From Varroa destructor (lineage: Eukaryota > Arthropoda > Arachnida > Mesostigmata > Varroidae), in the NCBI RefSeq assembly GCF_002443255.2, contig NW_019211454.1, positions 36,801,877 to 36,865,876 on the forward strand: 64,000 bases of DNA. Reading direction: 5' to 3'. The notes below the pieces were generated by a model, which saw only the letters and a list, made by a program, of their open reading frames with translations, ran no database searches and was not told the DNA's origin. A program made the position numbers and the translations under genes. Below, piece after piece: positions 38,039 through 47,659 of this stretch. Each line of letters begins with the position of its first letter. Position 1 is the stretch's first letter.

Positions 38039-38902
38039 GTGATGTACAAACGAGGTGACAAATTGTCAGCGCTGCGATGACTTGGTTTCATAAGCTATAC
38101 GGTGACCAGCCGCGGTACCTTCAGACGGCAATATGACAATACGAGGCGATAACAGCGTGCCTTTGAGAACTGCTGTGAAATGAACTGGTCAGAAGATAAA
38201 CGTCATAATCGAAAAATGTTTTTGATTTAGAAAAATTATGCTGAAAGCTCATTCTGATCCTTAAAAGGCAATGAGTAGTCAAGTGTTGATTGAAAGAGGA
38301 TTCGACGCCATTCTTTCACTCACATATTTGGCACCCAATTGGTACGTACGATGAACGCCTATTCTGCCCTGGCGATCCATATGAACGCCGCATAAAAGGG
38401 CCTCTTCAACATATAAATATGTACCTATTAAAGCTCTATGTTTGCACAAAAAACACATCAGGAAACGTTTTCTTTTTATAAACGTATTGCTAAGCATATA
38501 TCTTTAAAGGTATGCGCTCTTGACATCACCTCCTGTCCTTAGCGAGTTTTTAGTATTCATTACTCGTTCGCAAATCAATGACGTACATCTGATGGCAAAC
38601 GCGCTTTTTCTTATAAAACTTTCTGAGTTGACGTTACTATTGTAAAGGTGAAAAACTTTTTTTGTTCCTTGTCCATTGGTCCTTGCTTTTACGTATGATA
38701 CGTGCTGCGAAACTCCTCTGAGCTAACTTACCTAATCAAGTTTATTATTTTCGATTGATAGTAGTTCCTGCTGCTGTTAGACAAATTCGATCCACTTTTT
38801 TTCCAGTTTCGCTTTTAAATACAGAGTTCGTTGATTTTTCTTTATCCTCATTGCTTGTTCTTCTTTCTATTTGGTCTCCTCTTTCCCTCGTCCTTGCCTG
38901 TT

Positions 38903-38928
38903 TCTCTCTCTCTCTCTCTCTCTCTCTC
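38903..38928. repeat. (TC)13 microsatellite upstream of an acceptor
   Basis: Thirteen TC units followed by GC-rich CTCG repeats. It lies 40 bases upstream of a candidate 3' splice site at 38970 and would serve as an extended polypyrimidine tract if that exon is real. Confidence 0.95.
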
Positions 38929-38970
38929 GCGCGCTCGCTCGGTCCCTTCTTCTGTCACTTTATTATCCAG

Positions 38971-39219
38971 TCGCCGATTTCTTCTGCCCCAGAATGTTAC
39001 TTAGGAAATCAGGATCTGGGCAACGTGATTCAGTCGTGCCAGCCCACGCCGGGCCCGACGGCCATTGGTGCTATTTTTAGTGCTACCGCCGAGTTACACG
39101 AACGCAAACGAGTCTCGCCTCTCGCCACCGACCAAGTAGCTGACCAGCTACTCTCTAATGCCCTCACACCTCTATCTCAAATTTTCGTACCGCTTAGATC
39201 GCACACTAAAAGCAGATAA
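38971..39219 (+). CDS. Candidate terminal exon, unidentified
   Basis: The acceptor CACTTTATTATCCAG is preceded by a long pyrimidine-rich region including (TC)13. The frame beginning at 38971 (phase 0) has 82 codons ending in TAA at 39219. It reads SPISSAPECYLGNQDLGNVI, a Pro/Thr-rich piece, then ATAELHERKRVSPLATDQVA and a Leu-rich amphipathic end. A second acceptor-like CCCCAG lies inside at 38981. The same frame extends upstream through the microsatellite as Leu/Ser repeats, which is an artefact. Good splice context, unknown family. Confidence 0.27.
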   Translation, partial: SPISSAPECYLGNQDLGNVIQSCQPTPGPTAIGAIFSATAELHERKRVSPLATDQVADQLLSNALTPLSQIFVPLRSHTKSR

Positions 39220-40406
39220 GAGAGCGTTAGAGAAAGAGAGACAGCCGCTAAAACAATGGAGTTTTAGACTTCCCCAAAATACTCATTAAAAACTTCTGAT
39301 TTCTTTCTAGGAGGCAGGCGTCTTTTCCCACATCGATTTCATCGGCGTTAAGATTAACTGTAGAAACAAGGAACGCTCTCATGGATGAGGTGATGAAAGG
39401 CCTTTAAATACTGTGGGGTTGCGTCGAGCCTTCACCCCGGGCAAAGAACAGGGTCGTTGACTTGAATGATCGTAATCGGCTCCTGTTCGCAATCACGGAG
39501 TTGCACCGATGTCTAGAAAGACGCGAAAAATCAGAGCAAAGAGGCAAACGTATTCAGAGAGAAAAAAAAAACTATAGGAGAATCATGGACAGAGGAAAAG
39601 GACAAATGTCAGTCGAAAAGAAATTCATGCCGCGGGTACGAGAAAGAGCAGTTTGGGGCAAAGAAAAGAATGAAGAAAACGAGAGAGAATCAATACGTTA
39701 GTTGTGCGTAATGTTTATTCAACTGGTACAGCAACGTAGACCTACGAGTCAGGTGCGGCCACGCAGTCAAGTTCATCCAATGACAGAGTGCAACATGGTG
39801 TGAGCACCACAGTAGGAAGGATAAGGAGACGCCCTTTTTTGGTTGATTATCGTTGACACCTTAATCTCGCAGCAGCTGATACTCGAGACTAGGACCACTC
39901 CCTGCTTTGTTGAAACGGAACGATGATCCTTCGGAGAAGAACTCGAGCTTTCTTTAAACAAGTATCCCCACGATGTGGAACTCCGGGTCCTTCCTATTTC
40001 AGGTTTCTCTATACGACTACCCGAAGCCTAGTAGAATAACGGCTCAATCCAGCTAGACACCGATTCAACTGAATGAGCCGGAACGTTTGATAGTCGCGGT
40101 AATGCCAATTTTAGTAGAAGCCTACATTTAATCCTACTCCTGACGGATGCTAGAGCATATATATACATATGTATACGCGTGACAAGATAAGGCCAGAGTT
40201 CTCATAGTCAACCATGTTACCGTTATGATATTGACATACATATATGCTAGAGCCCGATCCCTGTCATACGTACAAAACTACGTTACAAACTAGACCGTGA
40301 ACATAGCAGAGACACGCCCTCATCTATTGATGGTTCAGTCGGTCACATTTTAGGTGAAAGAATGGGGAAGAGAGACTAGGGCGATTTTTCGTTTTCTTCC
40401 TTTTAG

Positions 40407-40789
40407 AAGTTTTCTACTCAAAAGTAAACACGAGTCCGCTTGGGGACGAAAAGTGGTCTGTTCGTGTGTGTCAACATACAAAGAGGATAACTTTATCGCA
40501 CGTATCTTCCTGGTATCATTGGGGATGGAACTCTCAGACACAGATGACGGGCAAAACTTGGACCCAGCCATCTCTGGTCACCATCCTGGTTCCTTTAGCC
40601 GGTTTAGTTCAGGAGAAATTTGATGTGAATTGGGCCTTCCTGTCGTCCATCAGTCCGAAAAGCGAGCGACTCACGCGATCCGATGATCCTTTGGCTGTCT
40701 CGCTAAAGGGCGAAAAACTCTTGATCCTAGACGCGCCCTGGGTGCTGGTACTTGAATCATATACATACGAGATAGAAATGTTTATATAG
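40407..40789 (+). CDS. Candidate terminal exon with two competing frames
   Basis: A very good acceptor (GTTTTCTTCCTTTTAG, AG at 40405-40406) precedes two open frames. Frame b is open for 126 codons to TAG at 40789 and reads GDEKWSVRVCQHTKRITLSH, a Trp-rich SSWYHWGWNSQTQ, then EKFDVNWAFLSSISPKSERL and LAVSLKGEKLLILDAPWVLV, with G/C-rich third positions in its second half. Frame a is open to about 40623 and reads an acidic MELSDTDDGQNLDPAISGHH. Either alone may be real; a frameshifted relic using a then b is also possible. No family recognised. Confidence 0.25.
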
Positions 40790-40799
40790 ACACGTACGC

Positions 40800-43700
40800 T
40801 AGTTCGTTCCTATCTATGAGGTTGTATCTGCGTACTGCCGCGCATGCATAGAGATAGCCTTAGGAGAGCGTTGGGTGACTTGATCAGTTCCTCAGTCTAG
40901 CCGTGTGTATGACGCCATTCTAATCTCCACATTGACATTAGCAGAAGGTTAAAACGAAAAACGTCCAGATAGTCAGCAAAGAGATCAGACGAAGCAGACA
41001 AAGGACTCCTTTTCAAGATCATCATTATGGTGGTGATCGCTACCAGATCTGGTGTTTCGCAGACGGACGGATCAATGGGGTCCTTTATTCGCCCATCATC
41101 GGAGACGACATTATCTTGTCTCGTATCAAGATAAAATAACAAATTGCTCATTACCTACGAAGGCTTACAGTGAGAAAACTATTCAGCTACATTATTGCAA
41201 GTATATTTGCGCTATCTTGTCTTACTGTAGCTCGATAGGATTTTAACAAGGCTGTTTCAGGGTAGGATATACATGTTCGGTGTCGTTGTTGATGATGTAC
41301 GTAGACATAACAACAGAGAACATGATAGTAGTTCAACTTAGAATACAAGGTATAGGCTAAATGGAGTAAATATATTCAGATTTTGTATTTTGTTGCATCG
41401 TGGTCATTTTCCTAGGATGATGCTAGTCTTACACATAACAATAGCCGATATCAAGCACCAATCCCGAGAAAAAATAAGACCTTCTCAAATCGAGCTGAAG
41501 TCCTTATACCCTCTGGCGTATACACGCAAAAGCATCATGCTTTCGTTGTAGTCCAATTGTCCTCGCAACTCGTCTGTGATGTTGTTTGCCCATTTCGCAA
41601 GACCGTACAAAGGTCCCCAAGACCAACAAATCATCGAAATAGTCATTTGGTCCGCATCAATGGGCTTATCCCAGCCTCACGAAGCTTATAAAGAAAACGA
41701 TTGTACTCCGCGCTCCCTATCCTATACTAAACCACATATTTCAGCATATTCCGACATATTCGGTTATAGTATTTTGGTGGAAGAGGCAGTAATTCTCTTA
41801 GAGTGATTATTGTTCTTTCCATTTTCCTCTTTTTATCGACATACGTCTACGAAAACCAAAATAGATAGAGATTATTTAATGACTAAAGAAAAGTAGCTTT
41901 TCCCTGAGATATACGATAACGGCGTGTTGTACCTAAATAGCTCGGTCACGTTGCACTAATAAATGCAATTTATTAAAAGCCCATTATGTTAATAATGTGC
42001 GTGCGCGATAAGCTTCTGCTCCACGAAACTTCCACTTCAAAGGCATTCTCTTACCCTTACAACGTTACGTTACGCAGACACGCGCATATGGAACGAACCG
42101 AAAAGGATCATAATAGAGTGTCAAGCAGTCTATTCCGTTTTGACAAATACGTGGGCTAAGTAAAAGTATTTATATTATTTGGTAGTAATAGTCATAATAA
42201 CAGTAATAATAATAGAGGAAATAAACGATTTTCGTATTTTTGATGCTTGAATTTATTCCGATATAAACAAAACTTAATATATGAAAACGTATTTTTGACG
42301 ACATAGGAAAAAAAACTAAGTAATATATTCCGACAAAATTTCTGAAGTAAATTCAATCTTTAATTAGCTAAAACTACAATATAGTGATCATTAGGAATTC
42401 GAATAGCAACCAGGAACCTCATGTGTCCAATTTTGACCTAGCTCTAACCTAAAGAATACTTGCCTTTCTATACCTCAAAGGCTTACCACTGTTTTTTTAG
42501 GCGTTCTGCGAAGGAACTCCACAAAAGGACCAAATTGCAGCAATAGAAAAACAGGGAAGAGGCCTCGACACATGACAGCTGGTAGGAAATCAAAAAGAAT
42601 GACGGTGGATTTTTCTCGTTCTTAACACAAAGCGGCAAACGTGTTCGAATGCCGTTTACTTCACGGATACTTCATCAGAACCAATATGAAAGCGATGCCA
42701 AAAAAACAAGGAAAAGCGCAAACGTTTTAAGGATTCGAGATTGAAAGGCTTTATATATCACATGTTCAATGGCGGCATTTTCCCTTGCAAATATTTTTCA
42801 ATATTGGCTTAATTAGCTTTTCGAATTAAACTTCGGAATAGCCCTGATAATGTCAAAATAGATTTATTAAACTGTGGCAACAACGATTATTTTTTCTACC
42901 TAGCTGAACATATTGTTACATATATTAGATATATACCCATACGTTGTTGAAAATTAATAAGTCTTCAATTGACTCTTCGACACCCCCTAAGAGATTCAAT
43001 CGATAAACAAATGATAGAAAAATGTAGAAAAACATTTTTCCTAACGTCTTTCACGATTCCCAGCTTTCGAGCCGTACGGCGCGCTTTCTGCCTCGTTGTT
43101 AAGCGGCCTCTATGTACTGTCCTTCGACTTTGCCCTGAACTTACCTCACTACAGAGTGTGAGGCTTGCGTAAGATAATGCGAGCCAGACAACTAAACGAC
43201 GACGCTGCGTAGTCAGGATAAAGTATCGTTCCAGGTCGATGTTAGGAATTTTGCAGCAGGTCATCTTCTAGGTCGTAACCTTTCTGCCCTATAGCTTTTA
43301 GCTGAAAAAAGCCAGGTAATTTGGATATTCGATGTACTCTTAAGCTTTGAGTTACATCAAGCGCTCAACACTATCGTCACATGAACTCATCCATTCCCTA
43401 CACACGTCCGCCTGTGCCTACTCGACTGTGGTGAGCGATCAGGCTGGTCATGGACAACTGCAGAACGGTCAGTGCCCACTTTGCTGGGCCAAATAATTGT
43501 GTTTACGGAGACTGAGCGACGGCTGTTGAGATGAAGTATTTAAAATGTTTTGAGTCATATATATCGCTTTTAAGCAAAGTGTACCAGGGACGTAATCTGA
43601 CGAGATCGCCATTGTTAAGCGTCAGCCTTTTCTAATCTCCGAGACTATGTCAATAACGTCATTACCTAGGGGTAAAGACAAAAACAACAGATGATTATTG

Positions 43701-43830
43701 GAAGTAATCTTGCAAATTGGCGTTCATTAAACGTATATAATTCACCACGAATGAACGATACGGACTTAAGTCCGTTCTCAACAACAACGTTTAACGCCGA
43801 AATATGGAGTAGTCGGGAAGTCAGGTCAGC
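40800..43830. other. No supported gene
   Basis: AT-rich, with AT-poor patches at 40.9-41.2, 41.6-41.8 and 43.0-43.3 kb holding short overlapping frames without motifs. Confidence 0.45.
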
Positions 43831-43834
43831 ATGT

Positions 43835-43900
43835 TACCGTAATAACGCAGTGGTAAGATGTTGGCTATAAAACTTTGGTTCGAGGCCGGACATAGAATTA
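43835..43900 (+). mobile_element. tRNA-derived SINE-like remnant
   Basis: An A-box-like AACGCAGTGGTAAGATG (43844-43860) is followed 31 bases after its CGCAGTGG by a good Pol III B-box, GGTTCGAGGCC (43877-43887). The D-arm and T-arm do not pair well enough for a functional tRNA, and the sequence continues as AT-rich DNA. This is the usual look of a diverged tRNA-derived SINE head. Confidence 0.5.
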
Positions 43901-44870
43901 ATTTTGTGTTGGTAGGAGACAATCGTCTGAAGTAATTTTCAGAGGCAGTATTCGAAGTAATGCTTGAAACATTTACAGTCTTTATTAGTGCGTCACATCC
44001 TTCTTAGAGCGCGCTGTCCGTCCTGGTATTCACGTGCCAAGCCAAAACACAACCCATTCATTCACCAAAGTATCGTTACCGACAATACTGCAACCGTCCT
44101 GCTATCTGCATCTACAAACGAATCTAATAAAAAAGCAGAAAAGTACCACAATGAGGAAGATGACGCAACTTATTTTACGTCTGTCCTGCCCGGCCTAAAT
44201 AGGTTTACGCAAAAGTTACTTGCAATGAAATGACACCCAACACACATTGTCGTCAGTGATCTTGAGGCTGAAATAATTAGCAAAAGTCTTATCGACGCAC
44301 CAAGCTGCTGGGTCTGTGCATAACTCACCCCAGAACATAGAAAACATTCGAGCAAATTTTGCAACGGAATAGATGTAAGACCCTTTGCAGCTACATCGCT
44401 CACATTATCGAATCATGGTGTTGTTATCACGAGAACGATCATGGCAGTCGAAGGACCATTGGTAACACAGAATCAGTTGGGTAGCCTAGTGATAAGCTAA
44501 ACCAATCAGTCAATCTCATAAGCACTCCACATCGATACAGCCACTCGTCTATGAACTGTCGTCAATAGAAACCTTTTAAAATTGCTCCAAACCCAATTCA
44601 TTTCTGCGTACATCCAATGTTTTGCCCCAAGCAATCTACCTGACACCAACATACAAATAACTATATATAGTAACAAAACGATATAGTATGATTTTATCGG
44701 CAAAAACGTTTTGTAGTAAAGTGCTGTATGATCAGCAGCTATGTTATGTCCTTGTCACCTAGGCCATCGCTTCAAATGCATCGGTACTCTTACGTATTCC
44801 TTTGCTTATACATGTCGTAAAAAGCGTTTTTCTCGTGCTTCCGGCCTTCCCTATTCGATATTCGTGTTTT
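43900..44870. other. No supported gene
   Basis: A plus-strand frame at 43.96-44.23 kb and a minus-strand one at 44.17-44.40 kb overlap partly. Neither has recognisable motifs or clear splice sites. Confidence 0.35.
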
Positions 44871-44879
44871 TTAACTCAC

Positions 44880-45052
44880 CGTTGCAGTTTCGATAACCGT
44901 TGCCATTGTTACCGGTTCTTCAGATATCCCGGTCCCTTCATCCCCATCCACATTCTTAAGCGCATCATGGAAGAGAGCAAGAAAGGAAATTTCTTTAGTG
45001 AGTTGCTTTTCTTTTCGGCTGTTCGTATCGGTGACCTCACATTTGTCATGAC
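44880..45052 (-). CDS. Candidate internal exon, unidentified
   Basis: On the minus strand the acceptor CCAGCTTTCTTAG precedes a frame of 57 full codons that ends exactly at a good donor (GCAACG|GTGAGT). It enters needing one base from the previous exon and leaves in phase 0. The reading is HDKCEVTDTNSRKEKQLTKE, then ISFLALFHDALKNVDGDEG and an acidic/Thr end (SEEPVTMATVIETAT). Correct splice sites at both ends together with a soluble-protein-like reading make this one of the better exon candidates. The plus strand is open over the same DNA. No partner exon or family identified. Confidence 0.32.
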
Positions 45053-45237
45053 CTAAGAAAGCTGGCCAAGCCATTCTATTTGTTTTTCGCTTCATCACAT
45101 CGTCTCGACTAGCCGCCCCCCACGACACCCCATATCTTCATTTCCTGTTCTCGCCCCATTTCGTTGGCAGTAATCGCGGACTGGATCCGATCAAAGCCAG
45201 ATCGAAGAAATTTCTCGTCGAAGCAGTCATTGCAAGT

Positions 45238-45263
45238 TGTGTTCCTGTATATGCAGGAACACA
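45238..45263. repeat. Perfect 10-bp inverted repeat (hairpin)
   Basis: TGTGTTCCTG and CAGGAACACA are exact reverse complements separated by a six-base loop (TATATG). No gene boundary is evident next to it. Confidence 0.85.
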
Positions 45264-45269
45264 TCGTTA

Positions 45270-46830
45270 TTCTCAGTGAACCGGGACACTTCTTGCTCTA
45301 AGAATTGCGTGTATATTCAAAAGACGATAGTACAGTTGGTATCTTTGACACCGATTGGAGATTACTTCTTTCCGGCTCAAAAAGCTGTCGATCCTTCGCA
45401 GTGCTTAAAGAACTCAATAATGCGATTCAATTAGAATAACGGTTGAATAGTGGGTAGTAATGATTCACAATAGCACTACACTATAAACCGTCTTTTTCGT
45501 AGCTCACTTCAGGGTTTAGTACACATGGTTAGGATGCTTGAGCGAAAAGAAACTGTATTACCTAACAGCATTTCCACCTCAGTCTTGAACTTAGGCCACG
45601 ACCCATTTGTCAAAATTCCGGGATATCATCTATACAAGACTGCTTCCAATTGAACTTATTTCACTTGTATAGCCAAGTTGAAACTCAAGTTCCGTATCTT
45701 AGAGCACTGCGAGAATTAATCTGTTGGAGTCCCAGAAAGCTATTTTGGCCTATGGGACAAAAATGTCGCAGAGGTGCGCGCTACAAGACCGAATGATTAG
45801 ATACGAAGTGCATTTACATCCATGTAACTGTGTGTACCGGCAAATTTCAGATAGTCAGTGAGGCTTACCATGCATGCAAACACATGGTCTCATATGACTT
45901 TAATCAGGGGTATGCACGCTTGTGTAACGTGCACTGGCTGCACACTGTGCAGTGTATACCACAAGAGCCGTTAGATTTTTACCAGTAATGTCGTCAGCAA
46001 AGGTTGTAAAAGATCCCGATAAATACATCGTGTTTCACCTTTCTGTGCCGACTGATTGCCAGTGTCGAACCGCCGACTGCATTTGCATAGTATAGTAGCT
46101 GCAAAAAAAGTGTGGTAAAATAGATGGGAGCGAAGTTAGCTTGTGTATCTACCACTGTCCTCGCTGACTGAAGCTTTCTTTTGGCAGTTGAACACCCCTT
46201 TCTAAGTGCTTGCCCTACTTCATGCCACATGGGCGCGTATTATAAGTATAGTTTTCGTCAAGGCCGGCCCACCTTTGTGTATGTACATCAGATCTACCTG
46301 TACATACCGAGAACTCAGTCTCCCTCGTCCAGTTGTTCAGCCTAACTTGCTTTGCAGTTATTCGTTTGCTTGTCTTTATTTTCTCACCAAACATTCACTA
46401 GAGGGATTTAAAACGAGTAACCATTGCGAAATTAAGTGAGATTCGAATTACTGCCACTACTGGTGCTTATTACTCGTGTTGCCGCTGTAGAGAAAATATC
46501 AAGAGCAGTGCATCAGCGCCTCAATGCGTCAGATACACGTTCAGTTTCCAATGCGATGTTATCTTTTTTTAAAATATGACCGCTGTATAAATTTATCTCG
46601 CGTTTATCTTGGCTTCTGATGCTGCCTGTCGCATTGCCACCGTCGCCATCGCGCCCGCGATATGGTCAACAGAACTCAAGCTAACTCCGAGGCACTTACT
46701 CTTGCTGGTACACGCTATGGACGGTTCTTTCGTTCGTTCAGTTCTGCCATAGCGGCACCACTGACTGCTCGCCTGTTCATTGTGGTCACACAGTGCTGAA
46801 TTCGTGAAGAGATTGATAAGATCTTCTTTC
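45270..46830. other. No supported gene
   Basis: Mixed composition. A GC-rich patch at 46.59-46.75 kb has a 50-codon hydrophobic-to-basic plus-strand frame (ATVAIAPAIWSTELKLTPRH) without clear splice sites. It precedes the exon candidate at 46.84 kb. Confidence 0.35.
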
Positions 46831-46836
46831 TTTTAG

Positions 46837-47103
46837 GCAGACGACCTCTACCGAAGCGCCGCCGTAGCACGGGCCGTCGCCGACATCGAACCGAATTTTT
46901 TAGACCACTCCATAGCTGTCAGAGGCAGTGGCCGCAGTATCATCTACATCGAAGGCGGTAGTGGCAACGTGAATCGGCGCCCCTGCAAACACAGTCAAAG
47001 GGTCAAATGGGCCAAACCCCAGTGTTCAGCCATTATATTGGCCGTGCTGCTGCTGATCATCATCTCGCTGAACGTTTACCTAGATTTTTTTCTTTCCCGT
47101 TGA
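46837..47103 (+). CDS. Candidate terminal exon with a C-terminal membrane segment
   Basis: A strong acceptor (AGATCTTCTTTCTTTTAG, AG at 46835-46836) precedes a phase-0 frame of 88 codons ending in TGA at 47101-47103. It reads ADDLYRSAAVARAVADIEPN, a polar middle (residues 25-60) with VNRRPCKHSQRVKWAK just before the membrane, then a hydrophobic span at about residues 63-82 (CSAIILAVLLLIIISLNVYL) and DFFLSR. Basic residues directly before the span and a very short tail would give a C-tail-anchored or signal-anchor protein with its N-terminal part in the cytosol. No good donor was seen after the span, so a terminal exon is preferred. No family recognised. Confidence 0.37.
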   Translation, partial: ADDLYRSAAVARAVADIEPNFLDHSIAVRGSGRSIIYIEGGSGNVNRRPCKHSQRVKWAKPQCSAIILAVLLLIIISLNVYLDFFLSR

Positions 47104-47332
47104 CGTTCTTCCCCCGGCCCGCCTAGCGCTGCTACTGCACTCGAGTAATGGTGAAGCTATGGCCAACTAAAAAATCGGTGACTGGGTAGAGACGGCATGT
47201 AATTCAATATAAATGTTCACAGTATAATTAATTGTTCATATCTAAAACGATATTTTATTGAACGAGCGAGCAGCCATTCGTTTCTGTTCTGTACTGGTCA
47301 TTCCGTTTACGATGATCTTCCTCCGCTCGTAG

Positions 47333-47514
47333 AACGGACAGAGGGTGAGCAGAAAGGCCAACCTGATGCTAATCATGCCAAGAAGAAGGGATGGTCATTA
47401 TTTAGCGAGCGCGAGCTGCTCCCGAACAGCAATTGTGGTCGATTAATTATTGTCATTACGCAGTTAGTAGTATTAATAATTGTTATAATATGTTTATTAA
47501 TTGAACAAGCGTAA
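47333..47514 (+). CDS. Second candidate exon ending in a membrane segment
   Basis: The same plus-strand frame is open from 47203. A good acceptor (GATCTTCCTCCGCTCGTAG, AG at 47331-47332) would start the exon at 47333, needing one base from the exon before. It gives 59 codons to a TAA at 47512: RTEGEQKGQPDANHAKKKGW, a polar stretch, then a hydrophobic span (about residues 37-56, LIIVITQLVVLIIVIICLLI) and EQA. A weak donor (AAGC|GTAACT) overlaps the stop. The layout (basic/polar, then span, then stop) mirrors the exon 230 bases upstream, and both acceptors contain GATCTTC. They could be alternative terminal exons of one gene. Unidentified. Confidence 0.3.
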
Positions 47515-47590
47515 CTGCAAGATGGCGGAAGCGGGTCATTTTGATTTTTAATTAAGCTCTATATACTACCGCATGGAGATTGAGGTAAAT

Positions 47591-47641
47591 AGTAATGCGC
47601 AGTGGCTAAGGACGACGATGGCGTTACTTTGAGGTCGTTAG
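47591..47641 (+). mobile_element. Second tRNA-derived SINE-like remnant
   Basis: GTAATGCGCAGTGGCTAAGG followed about 35 bases later by TTTGAGGTCGTTAG resembles the A-box/B-box head at 43.84 kb (shared CGCAGTGG-TAAG and a degenerate GGTCG in place of GGTTCG). More decayed than the first copy. Confidence 0.35.
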
Positions 47642-47659
47642 TATGCTGACTTCAGGAGC

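Noticed and set aside
38755..38970. Upstream part of the 154-codon frame through the CT repeat
   Set aside because: Leu/Ser repeats encoded by (TC)n. Only the part after the acceptor at 38970 is considered.
39462..39701. Lys/Arg/Glu-rich 79-codon frame
   Set aside because: Purine-rich low-complexity sequence gives this reading automatically; no supporting signal.
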